DNA of 64,000 bases from Aporhodopirellula aestuarii. Lineage in GTDB: Bacteria; Planctomycetota; Planctomycetia; Pirellulales; Pirellulaceae. This document shows, piece by piece, positions 55,742-64,000 of the stretch. A program made the position numbers and the translations under genes. The DNA lies in assembly GCF_023701485.1 (NCBI RefSeq), contig NZ_JAMQBK010000057.1, positions 33,229 through 97,228 of the forward strand, given 5' to 3'. The notes below the pieces were generated by a model. It made no database searches. It was not told where the DNA came from and saw only the letters and a program-made list of their open reading frames with translations. Each line of letters opens with the position of its first letter. Position 1 is the first letter of the stretch.

Positions 55742-55803
55742 GACAAGCAGGGAGAATCAATCGTACGACCAACACTTCGATCCGAAATGACTCACGCAGA
55801 AAT

Positions 55804-56130
55804 ATGAAAAAAGGTACCGCCAAAACGATCGTCGCCACCAAGCCGAAGGGGAGTGTGCAGGAGCTCGGCGACGCCGCCGAGTGTCTCAAAACCCTTGCCC
55901 ACCCGGTTCGGTTGAGGATGGTCCAGTTGCTGTTGCACGGTCGGTATACCGTCGGTGAATTGGCCGCCGACTGCGAAGTCCCGGACAACGTCGCCTCGGA
56001 GCACCTGCGGTTGATGCAGCGGTGTGGTTTTTTCACCAGTGAGCGTGAGGGACGCCGCGTATTCTACCAAGTCGCCGAACCTCATTTGGAAAAACTGATG
56101 GCGTGTATCGAGGGGCGTTTTTTATCTTAG
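55804..56130 (+). CDS. ArsR-family transcriptional repressor
   Basis: This 108-residue winged-helix protein shows the family core AECLKTLAHPVRLRMVQLLLHGRYTVGELAADCEVPDNVASEHLRLMQRCGFFTSEREGRRVFYQV. There are two Cys residues near the recognition region and one near the C-terminus (C-E-V-P-D, C-G-F-F, C-I-E-G). Some ArsR relatives (BigR/SqrR/YgaV) sense sulfide or persulfide with paired cysteines; C in these places could serve that role, but spacing does not prove it. It sits just downstream of a palindromic promoter and before rhodanese and CoA-disulfide reductase genes, so it likely represses them in response to a thiol, persulfide or metal. Confidence 0.9.
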   Translation: MKKGTAKTIVATKPKGSVQELGDAAECLKTLAHPVRLRMVQLLLHGRYTVGELAADCEVPDNVASEHLRLMQRCGFFTSEREGRRVFYQVAEPHLEKLMACIEGRFLS

Positions 56131-56342
56131 GGCAACCTGACTGAATCAACTCGGAATCGACGTAGCGGTTCGTCGATCCTTGCAAAACTTTTTTCCGTTC
56201 GACCGCAATCTTCTCGCTGAAATGTTCTGCCGCAGGACCTCGCGACATCACTCGGGGTAGCGGGCAAAACAATACGGTGGATCGCTCACCGTGTTCCTTT
56301 TTATATCTCGTCAAATCCCAACCTAACGAAGTAGGGCTGCTT

Positions 56343-56885
56343 ATGAAAACGATCTCTGTCCACGAACTCGCCCGACTGCAGGCCGAACAACCGGTGAGCT
56401 TGATCGACGTGCGGATGCCCACTGAGTTTCGTGAAGTCCACGCCGAATGCGCTCACAACGTGCCGTTGGATGCGTTGGAGCCAGATCGTGCTGTCGAAAT
56501 GTACGGTCAGAAAAATCGACCGTTGTATGTGATCTGCAAAAGTGGTGGCCGATCGGAAATGGCCTGCAAGCAGTTGATGGCAGCCGGATACGATAACGTG
56601 GTGAGTGTTGACGGCGGCACGGAGGCTTGGGATCGAGCCGGGCTACCTGTCATCCGTGGCAAGAAGGCGGTTTCGCTCGAACGACAAGTGCGCATTGTTG
56701 CCGGGTCGCTCGTGTTAATTGGTGCCGTTTTGGCGATGGTGGTGAATCCCGTCTACGCGGGGCTGTCGGCGTTCATCGGTGCGGGATTGGTCTTTGCCGG
56801 AGTGACCGATACGTGTGGCATGGGCATGATGCTCGCGAAGATGCCTTGGAATCGCTGCCAAACTCATGCCTGTCAAGTGAAATAA
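56343..56885 (+). CDS. YgaP-like rhodanese with C-terminal membrane helices (DUF2892)
   Basis: This 180-residue protein has an N-terminal rhodanese domain with active-site Cys65 in VICKSGGRSEMACKQL, preceded by LIDVRMPTEFREVHAECAHNVPLD, then two transmembrane helices (about 122-138 and 142-160) and a short Cys-rich tail (CGMGMML...NRCQTHACQ). This is the layout of YgaP, an inner-membrane rhodanese. The enzyme transfers sulfane sulfur to thiol acceptors such as cyanide or thioredoxin. ATG 56343 is chosen; the earlier frame start would precede the rhodanese fold. It lies between arsR (212-base gap) and a CoA-disulfide reductase-rhodanese fusion (37-base gap). Confidence 0.93.
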   Translation: MKTISVHELARLQAEQPVSLIDVRMPTEFREVHAECAHNVPLDALEPDRAVEMYGQKNRPLYVICKSGGRSEMACKQLMAAGYDNVVSVDGGTEAWDRAGLPVIRGKKAVSLERQVRIVAGSLVLIGAVLAMVVNPVYAGLSAFIGAGLVFAGVTDTCGMGMMLAKMPWNRCQTHACQVK

Positions 56886-56922
56886 CGTCCGTTCTCTCTT
56901 TCCGTTTTATTTTGGATACGCC

Positions 56923-58623
56923 ATGAAGATTGTGATCATTGGGGCCGTTGCTGGTGGAGCCTCGGCAGCCGCTCGGGCAAGACGACTGAGCGAAGACGCG
57001 GAAATTGTTTTGCTCGAACGAGGTCCCGAACCTTCGTTTGCCAATTGTGGGTTGCCGTATTACGTCGGCGGGAAAATTGAATCTCGCGACAAGCTTCTCG
57101 TGGCGCCCGCTCAGCGACTTCGCGAGCGTTACCGTCTCGATGTTCGCACGCTGAGCGAAGTGACGGCGATCAATCGGAGCCAAAAAACGGTATCCGTTCG
57201 GGATCTAAAAACGGGTGATTATTATGAGGAGAGCTATGACAAACTGATCTTTGCGACGGGAGCATCAGCATTCAAACCGAACATTCCGGGCATCGACGGT
57301 GACCGGATCATGAGTCTGCGCGATTTGCCGGATGCCGATCGATTGCATGCTCAGGTGACGTTGAAGAGCGGGGCGAAGGCCGCGGCTCAGCGGGTTGTTG
57401 TCGTGGGCGCCGGTTTTATCGGGATCGAGGTGGTGGAAAACATGGTCCACCGTGGCGTCGATACGACGTTGATTGAGTTATCCGATCAAATCCTGCCGCC
57501 ATGGGATCGCGAGATGATCGAGCCGCTTCATGCGGTGCTCGCTGATCAAGGCGTGCACGTGCATCTGAGTGACTCAGCGGTGCGGTTCGAGGACGATGGA
57601 ACCGAATTGATCGTGCATTTGAACTCGGGCACGGTTGTGCGTGCTGATTTTGCGGTCGTAAGCATCGGTGTGCGCCCGGAGAACACGCTGGCCCTCGACG
57701 CCGGCTTGGCCTGCGGCGATCGTGGCGGGGTGATCACCAACGAGTCTATGCAAACCGACGACCCGGATATCTACGCGGTGGGCGATGTCGCCGAAGTGCG
57801 TTGTTCGATCACAGGCGACGCGACGCAGATTCCGCTGGCGGGACCGGCCAATCGGCAGGGACGGATCGCGGCGGATCATCTCTTTGGTAGGGAATCGAAA
57901 TACCGAGGGACTCAGGGGACCGCGATCGTTGGCGTTTTTGGACGAGCCGCGGCGATGACGGGATTGAGTGAAAAAATGTTGCGGCGGTCAGGACGTTCTT
58001 TCGAGAAAGTCTACATCCATCCCGCCGATCACGCGGGGTACTATCCCGGTGCGACCGCGATGAGTCTGAAGCTATTGTTTGATCCCGAAGGCGGTGAGAT
58101 TCTTGGTGCTCAGGCGGTCGGTACCAATGGAGTGGACAAGCGGATCGACGTGATCGCGATGGCGATCCAGGCCGGCATGACGGTCTACGATCTCGAGGAA
58201 GCCGAGTTGTGCTACGCCCCGCAATTCGGATCGGCGAAAGATCCGGTCAACATGGCTGGCTTTGTCGCCTCCAGCGTTCTGCGTGGCGATCAGCCGATCG
58301 TGCACGCGGCCGAGGTTATTGAGTCGGTCGCCGGTGAACCAGCGGTCGCTAGCGATCGACACGGGTTTTTGCTGGACGTGCGGACACCGTCTGAGTTTTC
58401 GGCGGGCCACGTCGAAGGTGCGGTCAACATTCCGCTCGAGCAGCTCCGCGAGCATCTCGACGAATTGCCGCGAGAGCGAGAAATTGTCGTTTATTGCAAA
58501 GTCGGGCAACGGGGATACATGGCGACGAGGTTGCTGGCGCAGAAGGGGTTCCAGGTCAAGAATCTCAGCGGCGGGTACACGACCTACTTGCGCGCCGAAA
58601 CGCCGCAGTCCGTCTTGGCGTGA
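56923..58623 (+). CDS. CoA-disulfide reductase with C-terminal rhodanese domain
   Basis: This 566-residue flavoprotein has FAD- and NAD(P)H-binding modules: VIIGAVAGGASAAARARRL, the active-site C42 in FANCGLPYYVGG, RVVVVGAGFIGIEVVENM, and DDPDIYAVGDVAEV. It is followed by a dimerisation domain and a rhodanese domain (about 480-560) with active-site C525 in VYCKVGQRGYMA. The CoADR-RHD family reduces CoA-disulfide and CoA-persulfide, and with the rhodanese part can act on polysulfide or persulfide. Both active-site cysteines are present. It is third in an ArsR-controlled set with a YgaP-like rhodanese. Together the set looks like a sulfide/persulfide stress response. Confidence 0.95.
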   Translation: MKIVIIGAVAGGASAAARARRLSEDAEIVLLERGPEPSFANCGLPYYVGGKIESRDKLLVAPAQRLRERYRLDVRTLSEVTAINRSQKTVSVRDLKTGDYYEESYDKLIFATGASAFKPNIPGIDGDRIMSLRDLPDADRLHAQVTLKSGAKAAAQRVVVVGAGFIGIEVVENMVHRGVDTTLIELSDQILPPWDREMIEPLHAVLADQGVHVHLSDSAVRFEDDGTELIVHLNSGTVVRADFAVVSIGVRPENTLALDAGLACGDRGGVITNESMQTDDPDIYAVGDVAEVRCSITGDATQIPLAGPANRQGRIAADHLFGRESKYRGTQGTAIVGVFGRAAAMTGLSEKMLRRSGRSFEKVYIHPADHAGYYPGATAMSLKLLFDPEGGEILGAQAVGTNGVDKRIDVIAMAIQAGMTVYDLEEAELCYAPQFGSAKDPVNMAGFVASSVLRGDQPIVHAAEVIESVAGEPAVASDRHGFLLDVRTPSEFSAGHVEGAVNIPLEQLREHLDELPREREIVVYCKVGQRGYMATRLLAQKGFQVKNLSGGYTTYLRAETPQSVLA

Positions 58624-58811
58624 GCGGATCGACGGGCCACGCGGCGATCTGGGTGTGAGAAGGGATTTGGCTGTGAGGGAGGCACGTGTGAGGAATCTAT
58701 AGGCGGGAACGGGAGGAGCCCCGTGGTCAGTTTTCGTGAGGCGGCGTATATTTCCCACCTGCGTCATTGAACCACAAACTACCCCTGACCCGACCTGCGG
58801 GATTCGTCCTG

Positions 58812-59996
58812 ATGAAAATTCACGAGTATCAAGGAAAAGAACTCTTCCGCGCCGCTGGCGTCCCCGTGCTCGAAGGGCACATGGTGACCACGCCTGAAGA
58901 AGCAGCGGCCGCGTATGAGAAGCTTGGCGGGAAAATTGCCGTCGTCAAAGCCCAGATCCACGCCGGCGGGCGAGGAAAGGGGAACATTATCGACAACCCG
59001 GACCAAAAAGGTGTCGTGTTGTGCAAATCCGCTGAGGAAGCCAAAGCGGCTGCGGCGGGATTGCTCGGCAAAAAACTCGTCACCATCCAAACCGGTCCTG
59101 AAGGCCAAACGGTCGGAAAGGTCTTCGTCGAAGCCGGTTGCGATATCGCCCGCGAGCTGTATCTCGGGATCGTCGTCGATCGCGTCTCGTGCAAGCCCGT
59201 TCTGATGGTCAGCACCGAGGGTGGGGTTGAGATCGAGAAGGTTGCTGAGGAAACACCTGAGTTGATCCACAAGGAAGGTTTTGATCCGGCGATCGGATTG
59301 GAACCATTCCAAGTTCGCAAGATTTGCAAGAAGCTCGGCATCGAAGGTGCCGCGGCCAAGAGTGCGTTCAAGTTCATGACCGCCATGTGCCGTTTCTTCA
59401 TCGACTACGATTGCTCGCTCGCCGAGATCAACCCGCTCGTCATCACCGGTTCAGGTGAGATGATTGCATTGGACGCCAAGATCACTTTTGACGAGAACGC
59501 GATGTTCCGTCACAAGGATCTCGAGTCGCTGCGTGACCTCAGCGAAGAGGAAGAGAGTGAGATCCGAGCGGGCAAGGCGGGGTTGAGCTACGTCAAGCTC
59601 GATGGAAACATCGCTTGTTTGGTCAACGGTGCCGGTCTGGCGATGTCGACGATGGACATCATCAAGTATCACGGCGGAGAGCCCGCGAACTTCCTCGATG
59701 TCGGTGGCGGTGCCAACGCGGCTCAAGTCACCGAGGCGTTCCGGATCTTGTTGTCGGACAAGAACTGCAAGGGCGTGCTCGTCAATATCTTCGGCGGCAT
59801 CGCACGTTGCACCACGATCGCGTCAGCGTTGATCGAAGCGAGCAAAGAGGTCGGCTTTACCGTCCCGCTCGTCGTGCGACTCGAAGGCACCGAAGTCGAA
59901 GAAGGTCGAAAGATGCTCGAAGAGAGCGATGTCGATGTGATCACGGCAGTCGACCTCACCGATGCGGCCAAGAAGATCGTCGCCGCAACTGCGTAG
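58812..59996 (+). CDS. sucC: Succinyl-CoA synthetase, beta subunit
   Basis: This 394-residue ATP-grasp subunit is complete: [30 protein letters not shown], and the C-terminal [30 protein letters not shown] and [19 protein letters not shown]. It binds the nucleotide and, with SucD, makes ATP or GTP from succinyl-CoA. ATG 58812 gives the family-standard N-terminus; the frame opens at 58767 with an unrelated leader. It is followed by sucD after a 132-base gap containing a hairpin. Confidence 0.97.
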   Translation: MKIHEYQGKELFRAAGVPVLEGHMVTTPEEAAAAYEKLGGKIAVVKAQIHAGGRGKGNIIDNPDQKGVVLCKSAEEAKAAAAGLLGKKLVTIQTGPEGQTVGKVFVEAGCDIARELYLGIVVDRVSCKPVLMVSTEGGVEIEKVAEETPELIHKEGFDPAIGLEPFQVRKICKKLGIEGAAAKSAFKFMTAMCRFFIDYDCSLAEINPLVITGSGEMIALDAKITFDENAMFRHKDLESLRDLSEEEESEIRAGKAGLSYVKLDGNIACLVNGAGLAMSTMDIIKYHGGEPANFLDVGGGANAAQVTEAFRILLSDKNCKGVLVNIFGGIARCTTIASALIEASKEVGFTVPLVVRLEGTEVEEGRKMLEESDVDVITAVDLTDAAKKIVAATA

Positions 59997-60010
59997 GCTC
60001 AACGTACGGT

Positions 60011-60037
60011 CAGCCGGGAGCAGTTGGCTCCTGGCTG
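60011..60037. repeat. Hairpin between sucC and sucD
   Basis: Arms 60011-60021 (CAGCCGGGAGC) and 60027-60037 (GCTCCTGGCTG) pair at 10 of 11 positions with the other a G-T wobble, around a 5-base loop. There is no T-run, so it may shape message stability or be a repeat relic rather than a terminator. A small AAAAGCTA repeat lies at about 60108-60122. Confidence 0.6.
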
Positions 60038-60128
60038 CCAGCTTCAAAAACTCATTCATCTCACTCCTCCTGTCACGCCAAAGCAAGAAAAGCTGATCGC
60101 GGGCAGCAAAAAGCTAAAAGCTATCCTC

Positions 60129-61004
60129 ATGAGTATTCTGGTCGATAAAAATACGAAAGTGATTTGCCAAGGAATCACGGGCAATGCGGGCAAGTTCCAC
60201 GCGATGGGTTGCCGCGACTACGGCACGCAACTCGTCGGCGGCGTTACGCCTGGTAAGGGCGGGCAAGATGTCGAAGGCATGCCGGTTTTTGACACCGTCG
60301 AAGAAGCGGTTCAGCAAACCGGTGCCGACGCCACGATGATCTTCGTGCCACCTCCGTTCACCGCCGACGCGATCCTCGAAGCCGTCGACGCCGGTATTCG
60401 AATCATCGCCGCGATCACCGAAGGTGTGCCTGTCATCGACATGGTTCGCGTCTATGAAAAGGTCAAAGCGAGCGGTTCCATTCTGATCGGTCCGAACTGC
60501 CCAGGCCTGATCACCCCCGGTGAGTGCAAGATCGGGATCATGCCCGGTTACATTCACACCCCCGGCAAGATCGGCGTGATGAGCCGTTCGGGAACATTGA
60601 CCTACGAAGCGGTTTGGCAAACCAGCAGTTTGAAGCTGGGACAGAGCACCTGCGTCGGTCTGGGTGGCGACCCGATCGTCGGCACGAACTACATCGACCT
60701 GTTCAAGCTGTATCAGGAAGATGACCAAACCGAAGCGATCTTGATGATCGGCGAAATCGGAGGCAGTGCCGAAGAAGAGGCCGCCGCTTACGTCAAAGAG
60801 CACGTGACCAAGCCGGTTGCCGCGTTCATCGCCGGCCGCACGGCACCTCCCGGCAAACGCATGGGACACGCTGGTGCAATCATCAGCGGCGGTAAGGGAA
60901 CGGCTGAAGAAAAGGTTGCCGCTCTCGAAGACGCCGGAATCGTCGTCGCACCAAGCCCAGCCGAAATGGGCGAAGCAGTCCTCAAGGCGATCAAGCAAGC
61001 CTAA
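60129..61004 (+). CDS. sucD: Succinyl-CoA synthetase, alpha subunit
   Basis: This 291-residue subunit carries the CoA-binding Rossmann fold ([25 protein letters not shown]), [35 protein letters not shown], and [26 protein letters not shown] with the phospho-His. It couples with SucC. The ATG at 60129 is the usual start; the upstream in-frame region (60024 on) is intergenic. It ends before a repeat-rich gap and is last in the sucCD pair. Confidence 0.97.
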   Translation: MSILVDKNTKVICQGITGNAGKFHAMGCRDYGTQLVGGVTPGKGGQDVEGMPVFDTVEEAVQQTGADATMIFVPPPFTADAILEAVDAGIRIIAAITEGVPVIDMVRVYEKVKASGSILIGPNCPGLITPGECKIGIMPGYIHTPGKIGVMSRSGTLTYEAVWQTSSLKLGQSTCVGLGGDPIVGTNYIDLFKLYQEDDQTEAILMIGEIGGSAEEEAAAYVKEHVTKPVAAFIAGRTAPPGKRMGHAGAIISGGKGTAEEKVAALEDAGIVVAPSPAEMGEAVLKAIKQA

Positions 61005-61394
61005 GGCGATTGAGCGGACGGTCGACGCCCAAAACGCGTCGTCGTCTCGGATTTTGTGCCGTGCATCATCGAGTGCCGAAGGCACGGCATTTGATTAACC
61101 ATGGACGCCAGTCCATGGTTGCGGGTTACCTCGTCTTTTAGCGGAACGGCGCAAGCGGGCTGTTGTTTTAGGCGTTTCGCAAAAATTAGTGAGCCGACAG
61201 CGCTAGCTGCGGGCCTCCAATGGGCACGTACTAGCCGTTAGGCCCGCGGCTAGCGCCGTCGGCTCACAAAAACAACAGCCCGCGAGCCGTCCGGTCCCGA
61301 GTCACGGAGCGGCTCGCACCATTTCGCTACATCTCAAATCCCGCAGTAACGCAATCAATGTCCCGAAGACACGGCATTCGTCGCTGCGGATTGC
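61005..61394. repeat. Intergenic cluster of inverted repeats
   Basis: This 390-base gap between sucD and metXW holds several palindromic units. An 8-base inverted repeat TGCCGTGC / GCACGGCA lies at 61057-61064 and 61082-61089. A perfect 10-base stem is at 61097-61106 and 61111-61120 with a GCCA loop. A dispersed 24-base segment is at 61139-61162. A nested hairpin has outer arms 61155-61169 and 61269-61283 (15 bases, perfect) and inner arms 61189-61216 and 61240-61267 (28 bases, 26 paired). I see no gene here. It resembles intergenic REP- or MITE-like families in planctomycetes. Confidence 0.8.
61155..61283. repeat. Large nested palindromic element
   Basis: Outer arms 61155-61169 and 61269-61283 are exact inverted repeats of 15 bases. 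Inner arms of 28 bases (61189-61216 and 61240-61267, beginning GTGAGCCGAC) match at 26 positions, and both mismatches become G-U pairs in a minus-strand transcript. The central loop is 23 bases. There is no open frame inside, so it fits a non-autonomous mobile or REP-type unit. Confidence 0.8.
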
Positions 61395-63278
61395 TCAGTC
61401 GCGGTGGATGACCATCACCGCCGTGTCGGCGTTCAGGTTCGGAGTTTCCCCCGCATCGATGTGGCGTGATTGGCTGACGTCCCAGTAGATCTCCTGGTCG
61501 ATCGTGACGCCCATCTTGACCAGCAGGTCATGGACGTCAGCGATGGTGGGAAAGCGTCGGTTCGGGGTGTCGTGCCAGTCGAAGTCGAATTCGCCCGGTG
61601 CTCGTGGTGAACGGCCGCGTGTGACGTAGTCGTCGCGGAGTGCCTTGTATCCGAAGTTGGGGAAGCTGATGATCGCTCGCTTGCCCACACGCAGCATCTC
61701 TTCGAGCAGCGCGACAACGTTTTCGACTGCCTGCAGCGTCGCGTTGAGAATGACGACGTCGAACTGGTTGTCGATGAACGCGGGCAGTCCGTTGTTAAGG
61801 TCATAGTCGATGACGTCGATGCCACGCATGGCGGTCGCCAGGATGTTTTCCTGTGCAACTTCGACACCCATTAATCGCATCGGTGTGTTCGAGTGTCGTG
61901 CGCGAATCGCAGCGAGGAGTTCACCGCTTCCGCAACCGAGGTCGAGCACGCTGTTTCCGGCCGGGATCAGATCGAGGATCGATTCTTCGGCAACGGTTAG
62001 TTGCACCGGGGGTTCGGTGTCGTTCGGCTTGGCCGCCGGTGAGCCGGTGTCTTGTGGTTTTTGAGTGGATTGCCACAGTCGTTCTTGGACCAGCGGCCCG
62101 TAAGTCGCCATGTCGCGTGCGATGAGGAATGCGTCGTGGCCGGCGTCGGTGGTGATTTCAGCGTAGGTCACTCGTTTGTCGAGTGCGGTCAGCGCGTTGA
62201 CGATCTCACGAGACTGGGCGGGTGGGAACAACCAATCGCTACTGAAACTGATCAACAGGAAGTCGCACGTGCATTCGTCGAACGTTTCCATTAGTTTCAA
62301 CCGGGTGCCGCCCAGGTCGAAAAGGTCCATCGCCATCGAGAGCGTGATGTAACTGTTGGCGTCGAAGCGGGTGGTGAATTTTTGACCTTGGTGGGCCAGG
62401 TACGATCCGATGCTGAAGCGTTGTTCGAATTGCGAAGCGATTTGCCGTGGGTCGTGCCGGTCGGGATCGAATTTCGCCTCCATCGCTTCGACGCTCAGGT
62501 AGGTGATGTGCCCGAGCATGCGGGCGATGGCGAGCCCGGTGTCGGGGCGTTGTGGTCGGCCGTAATATTGTCCGCCCTGAAAATGAGGGTCGGTTTGAAT
62601 GGCATTGCGGGCGATCACGTCAAAGCCGAGTGCTTGGCTCGTCAGGCGTGGGGAGGTCGCGATCGCAATGCAGGTTTGGGTGCAATCGGGATAACGGCTG
62701 ACCCACTGCAAGGCTTGGTGGCCGCCGAGAGATCCGCCCACGACGGCCCGCCATTTCTTGATGCCGAGATGGTCAGCAAGTCGACGCTGGACTTCGACCA
62801 TGTCACCGATGGTGATGCGTGGAAAGTCAGCGCCGTATGGGATTTCGGTCGCGGTTTGTCCGCCCGCGGGATCCCCGTCGCCGTTGTCTTCGGGGCCGCG
62901 TGAGACCCATCGCAGGTCGCCGGGGCCGGTTGTTCCGCGGCAGCCGCCGAGCACGTTGGGGCACACGACAAAGAATCGATTGGTGTCGATCGGGAGTCCC
63001 GGACCGATCAGCCCGTCCCACCATCCAGGTTGATCATCCTCGTCGTGGCGCGCGGCGTGGGAGTCACCGGAGACGGCATGGCAAACCAAGACCGCATTGG
63101 AGGCATCTGCGTTAAGTGTGCCCCAGGTTTCGAAGCAGCAGCGGATTCTCGGCAGTTCGCCGCCCCGCTCCAAAGACAACGGTTCGTCGAACCAAACGGT
63201 CTGTGCATGGACGAGTGGCTCATCGCTGCGGATGTCGTCGGTGCTAAAACTCTCGTCGGTGGTCGCCATGCCTTGCAT
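61395..63278 (-). CDS. metX: Homoserine O-acetyltransferase fused to MetW
   Basis: This 627-residue protein joins two usually separate proteins. The N-terminal part (about 20-400) is an alpha/beta-hydrolase acyltransferase with nucleophile S183 in GGSLGGHQAL, D348 in SSDWLFPP and H381 in DAGHDAFL; it makes O-acetyl (or O-succinyl) homoserine. A Pro/Asn-rich linker (about 404-430) leads to a MetW-like methyltransferase-fold domain (430-627) with VLDLGCGSGELL, NATLQAVENVVALLEEMLRVGK and SFPNFGYKALRDDY. MetW is commonly encoded beside metX and needed for activity, so the fusion keeps a 1:1 ratio. ATG 63269 would also fit. It follows metY in the same direction, forming a methionine synthesis unit. 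Confidence 0.95.
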   Translation of the reverse strand: MQGMATTDESFSTDDIRSDEPLVHAQTVWFDEPLSLERGGELPRIRCCFETWGTLNADASNAVLVCHAVSGDSHAARHDEDDQPGWWDGLIGPGLPIDTNRFFVVCPNVLGGCRGTTGPGDLRWVSRGPEDNGDGDPAGGQTATEIPYGADFPRITIGDMVEVQRRLADHLGIKKWRAVVGGSLGGHQALQWVSRYPDCTQTCIAIATSPRLTSQALGFDVIARNAIQTDPHFQGGQYYGRPQRPDTGLAIARMLGHITYLSVEAMEAKFDPDRHDPRQIASQFEQRFSIGSYLAHQGQKFTTRFDANSYITLSMAMDLFDLGGTRLKLMETFDECTCDFLLISFSSDWLFPPAQSREIVNALTALDKRVTYAEITTDAGHDAFLIARDMATYGPLVQERLWQSTQKPQDTGSPAAKPNDTEPPVQLTVAEESILDLIPAGNSVLDLGCGSGELLAAIRARHSNTPMRLMGVEVAQENILATAMRGIDVIDYDLNNGLPAFIDNQFDVVILNATLQAVENVVALLEEMLRVGKRAIISFPNFGYKALRDDYVTRGRSPRAPGEFDFDWHDTPNRRFPTIADVHDLLVKMGVTIDQEIYWDVSQSRHIDAGETPNLNADTAVMVIHRD

Positions 63279-63387
63279 TCGTTGTCGCTTCGACTCGGGT
63301 GGGCTCGAAGCGTCTCGTTCAAGCTAGTGAGGATTACGGCCGAGCAATTGCCCTACCGCGGTTGGAATCTGTTTTGTCGTTCTGTTC

Positions 63388-63423
63388 AAAACGCGTCGGA
63401 GGCAAACCGCCTCCAACGCGTTT
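63388..63423. repeat. Hairpin between metY and metXW
   Basis: Arms 63389-63403 and 63409-63423 form a 15-base stem with one mismatch that is a G-U pair in the leftward transcript, around a 5-base AAACC loop. It lies between the metY stop and the metX start (177-base gap). A run of T follows in the leftward direction, so it could be a partial terminator or attenuator. Confidence 0.65.
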
Positions 63424-63455
63424 GTGTGAAATGGACAAAAGTCCTCGTGTTCCGC

Positions 63456-64000
<545 letters not shown>

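Noticed and set aside
61155-61283. Rho-independent terminator of sucD
   Set aside because: The element is too far from the stop and lacks a T-run directly after the stem; it fits a repeat better.

Overview
The window looks like a piece of a planctomycete chromosome, most likely family Pirellulaceae (Rhodopirellula or a close relative). The evidence is a secreted cysteine-rich protein built of YTV repeats (52082-53839), a DUF1080 protein, a secreted planctomycete-style c-type cytochrome, a secreted WD40-caspase protein, a MetX-MetW fusion, frequent GTG/TTG starts, and mostly loose gene spacing with genes on both strands. GC content looks moderate to high. I saw no rRNA, tRNA, CRISPR array, insertion sequence or phage module.

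Layout. 1-5700: tail of an unknown gene, an endonuclease/exonuclease/phosphatase-fold protein, a PhnP-like hydrolase, a GT4 glycosyltransferase and a GT-C membrane glycosyltransferase. 5700-9150: DUF1080 protein, then a leftward set of ABC-2 permease, SCO and DUF420 protein (copper/cytochrome oxidase flavour). 9200-11700: groES-groEL. 11700-14600: PAP2 phosphatase, an unknown membrane protein and an unknown soluble protein. 14700-19400: Bpt aminoacyl-tRNA-protein transferase, then a tight set of CPXCG protein, ComB-like phosphatase, PGM1-like ATP-grasp ligase and M20 hydrolase. 19400-22800: M14 carboxypeptidase and ABC-F ATPase. 23200-31000: sucA, two tandem metallophosphoesterases, tsaB, uppS and a LarA-like protein. 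31250-34755: two-component genes, including a receiver fused to a GHKL ATPase domain and a hybrid kinase. 34838-39557: secreted HEAT-like protein and a GH95-like glycosidase. 39782-46398: three secreted proteins in one run (dihaem-motif cytochrome, unknown protein, WD40-PDZ-caspase), convergent with a membrane-anchored AAA ATPase. 48262-50917: CHASE histidine kinase and response regulator. 50939-55688: second membrane EEP protein, the YTV protein and an orphan RbsA-type ATPase. 55714-58623: ArsR regulator, rhodanese and CoA-disulfide reductase-rhodanese, with a visible promoter/operator. 58812-61004: sucCD. 61005-61394: repeat-rich intergenic region. 61395-64000: metX-metW fusion and the end of metY.

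How it fits together. sucA and sucCD serve the TCA cycle but lie about 33 kb apart, with no sucB in view. Sulfur metabolism recurs: methionine synthesis (metY, metXW), persulfide/CoA-disulfide handling under ArsR control, and a possible sulfolactate-type phosphatase. The two least explained neighbourhoods are the ComB / ATP-grasp / M20 operon, which has the shape of a small-molecule or peptide-ligation pathway, and the secreted cytochrome / unknown / WD40-caspase run. Both functional proposals are inferences from domain content and spacing.
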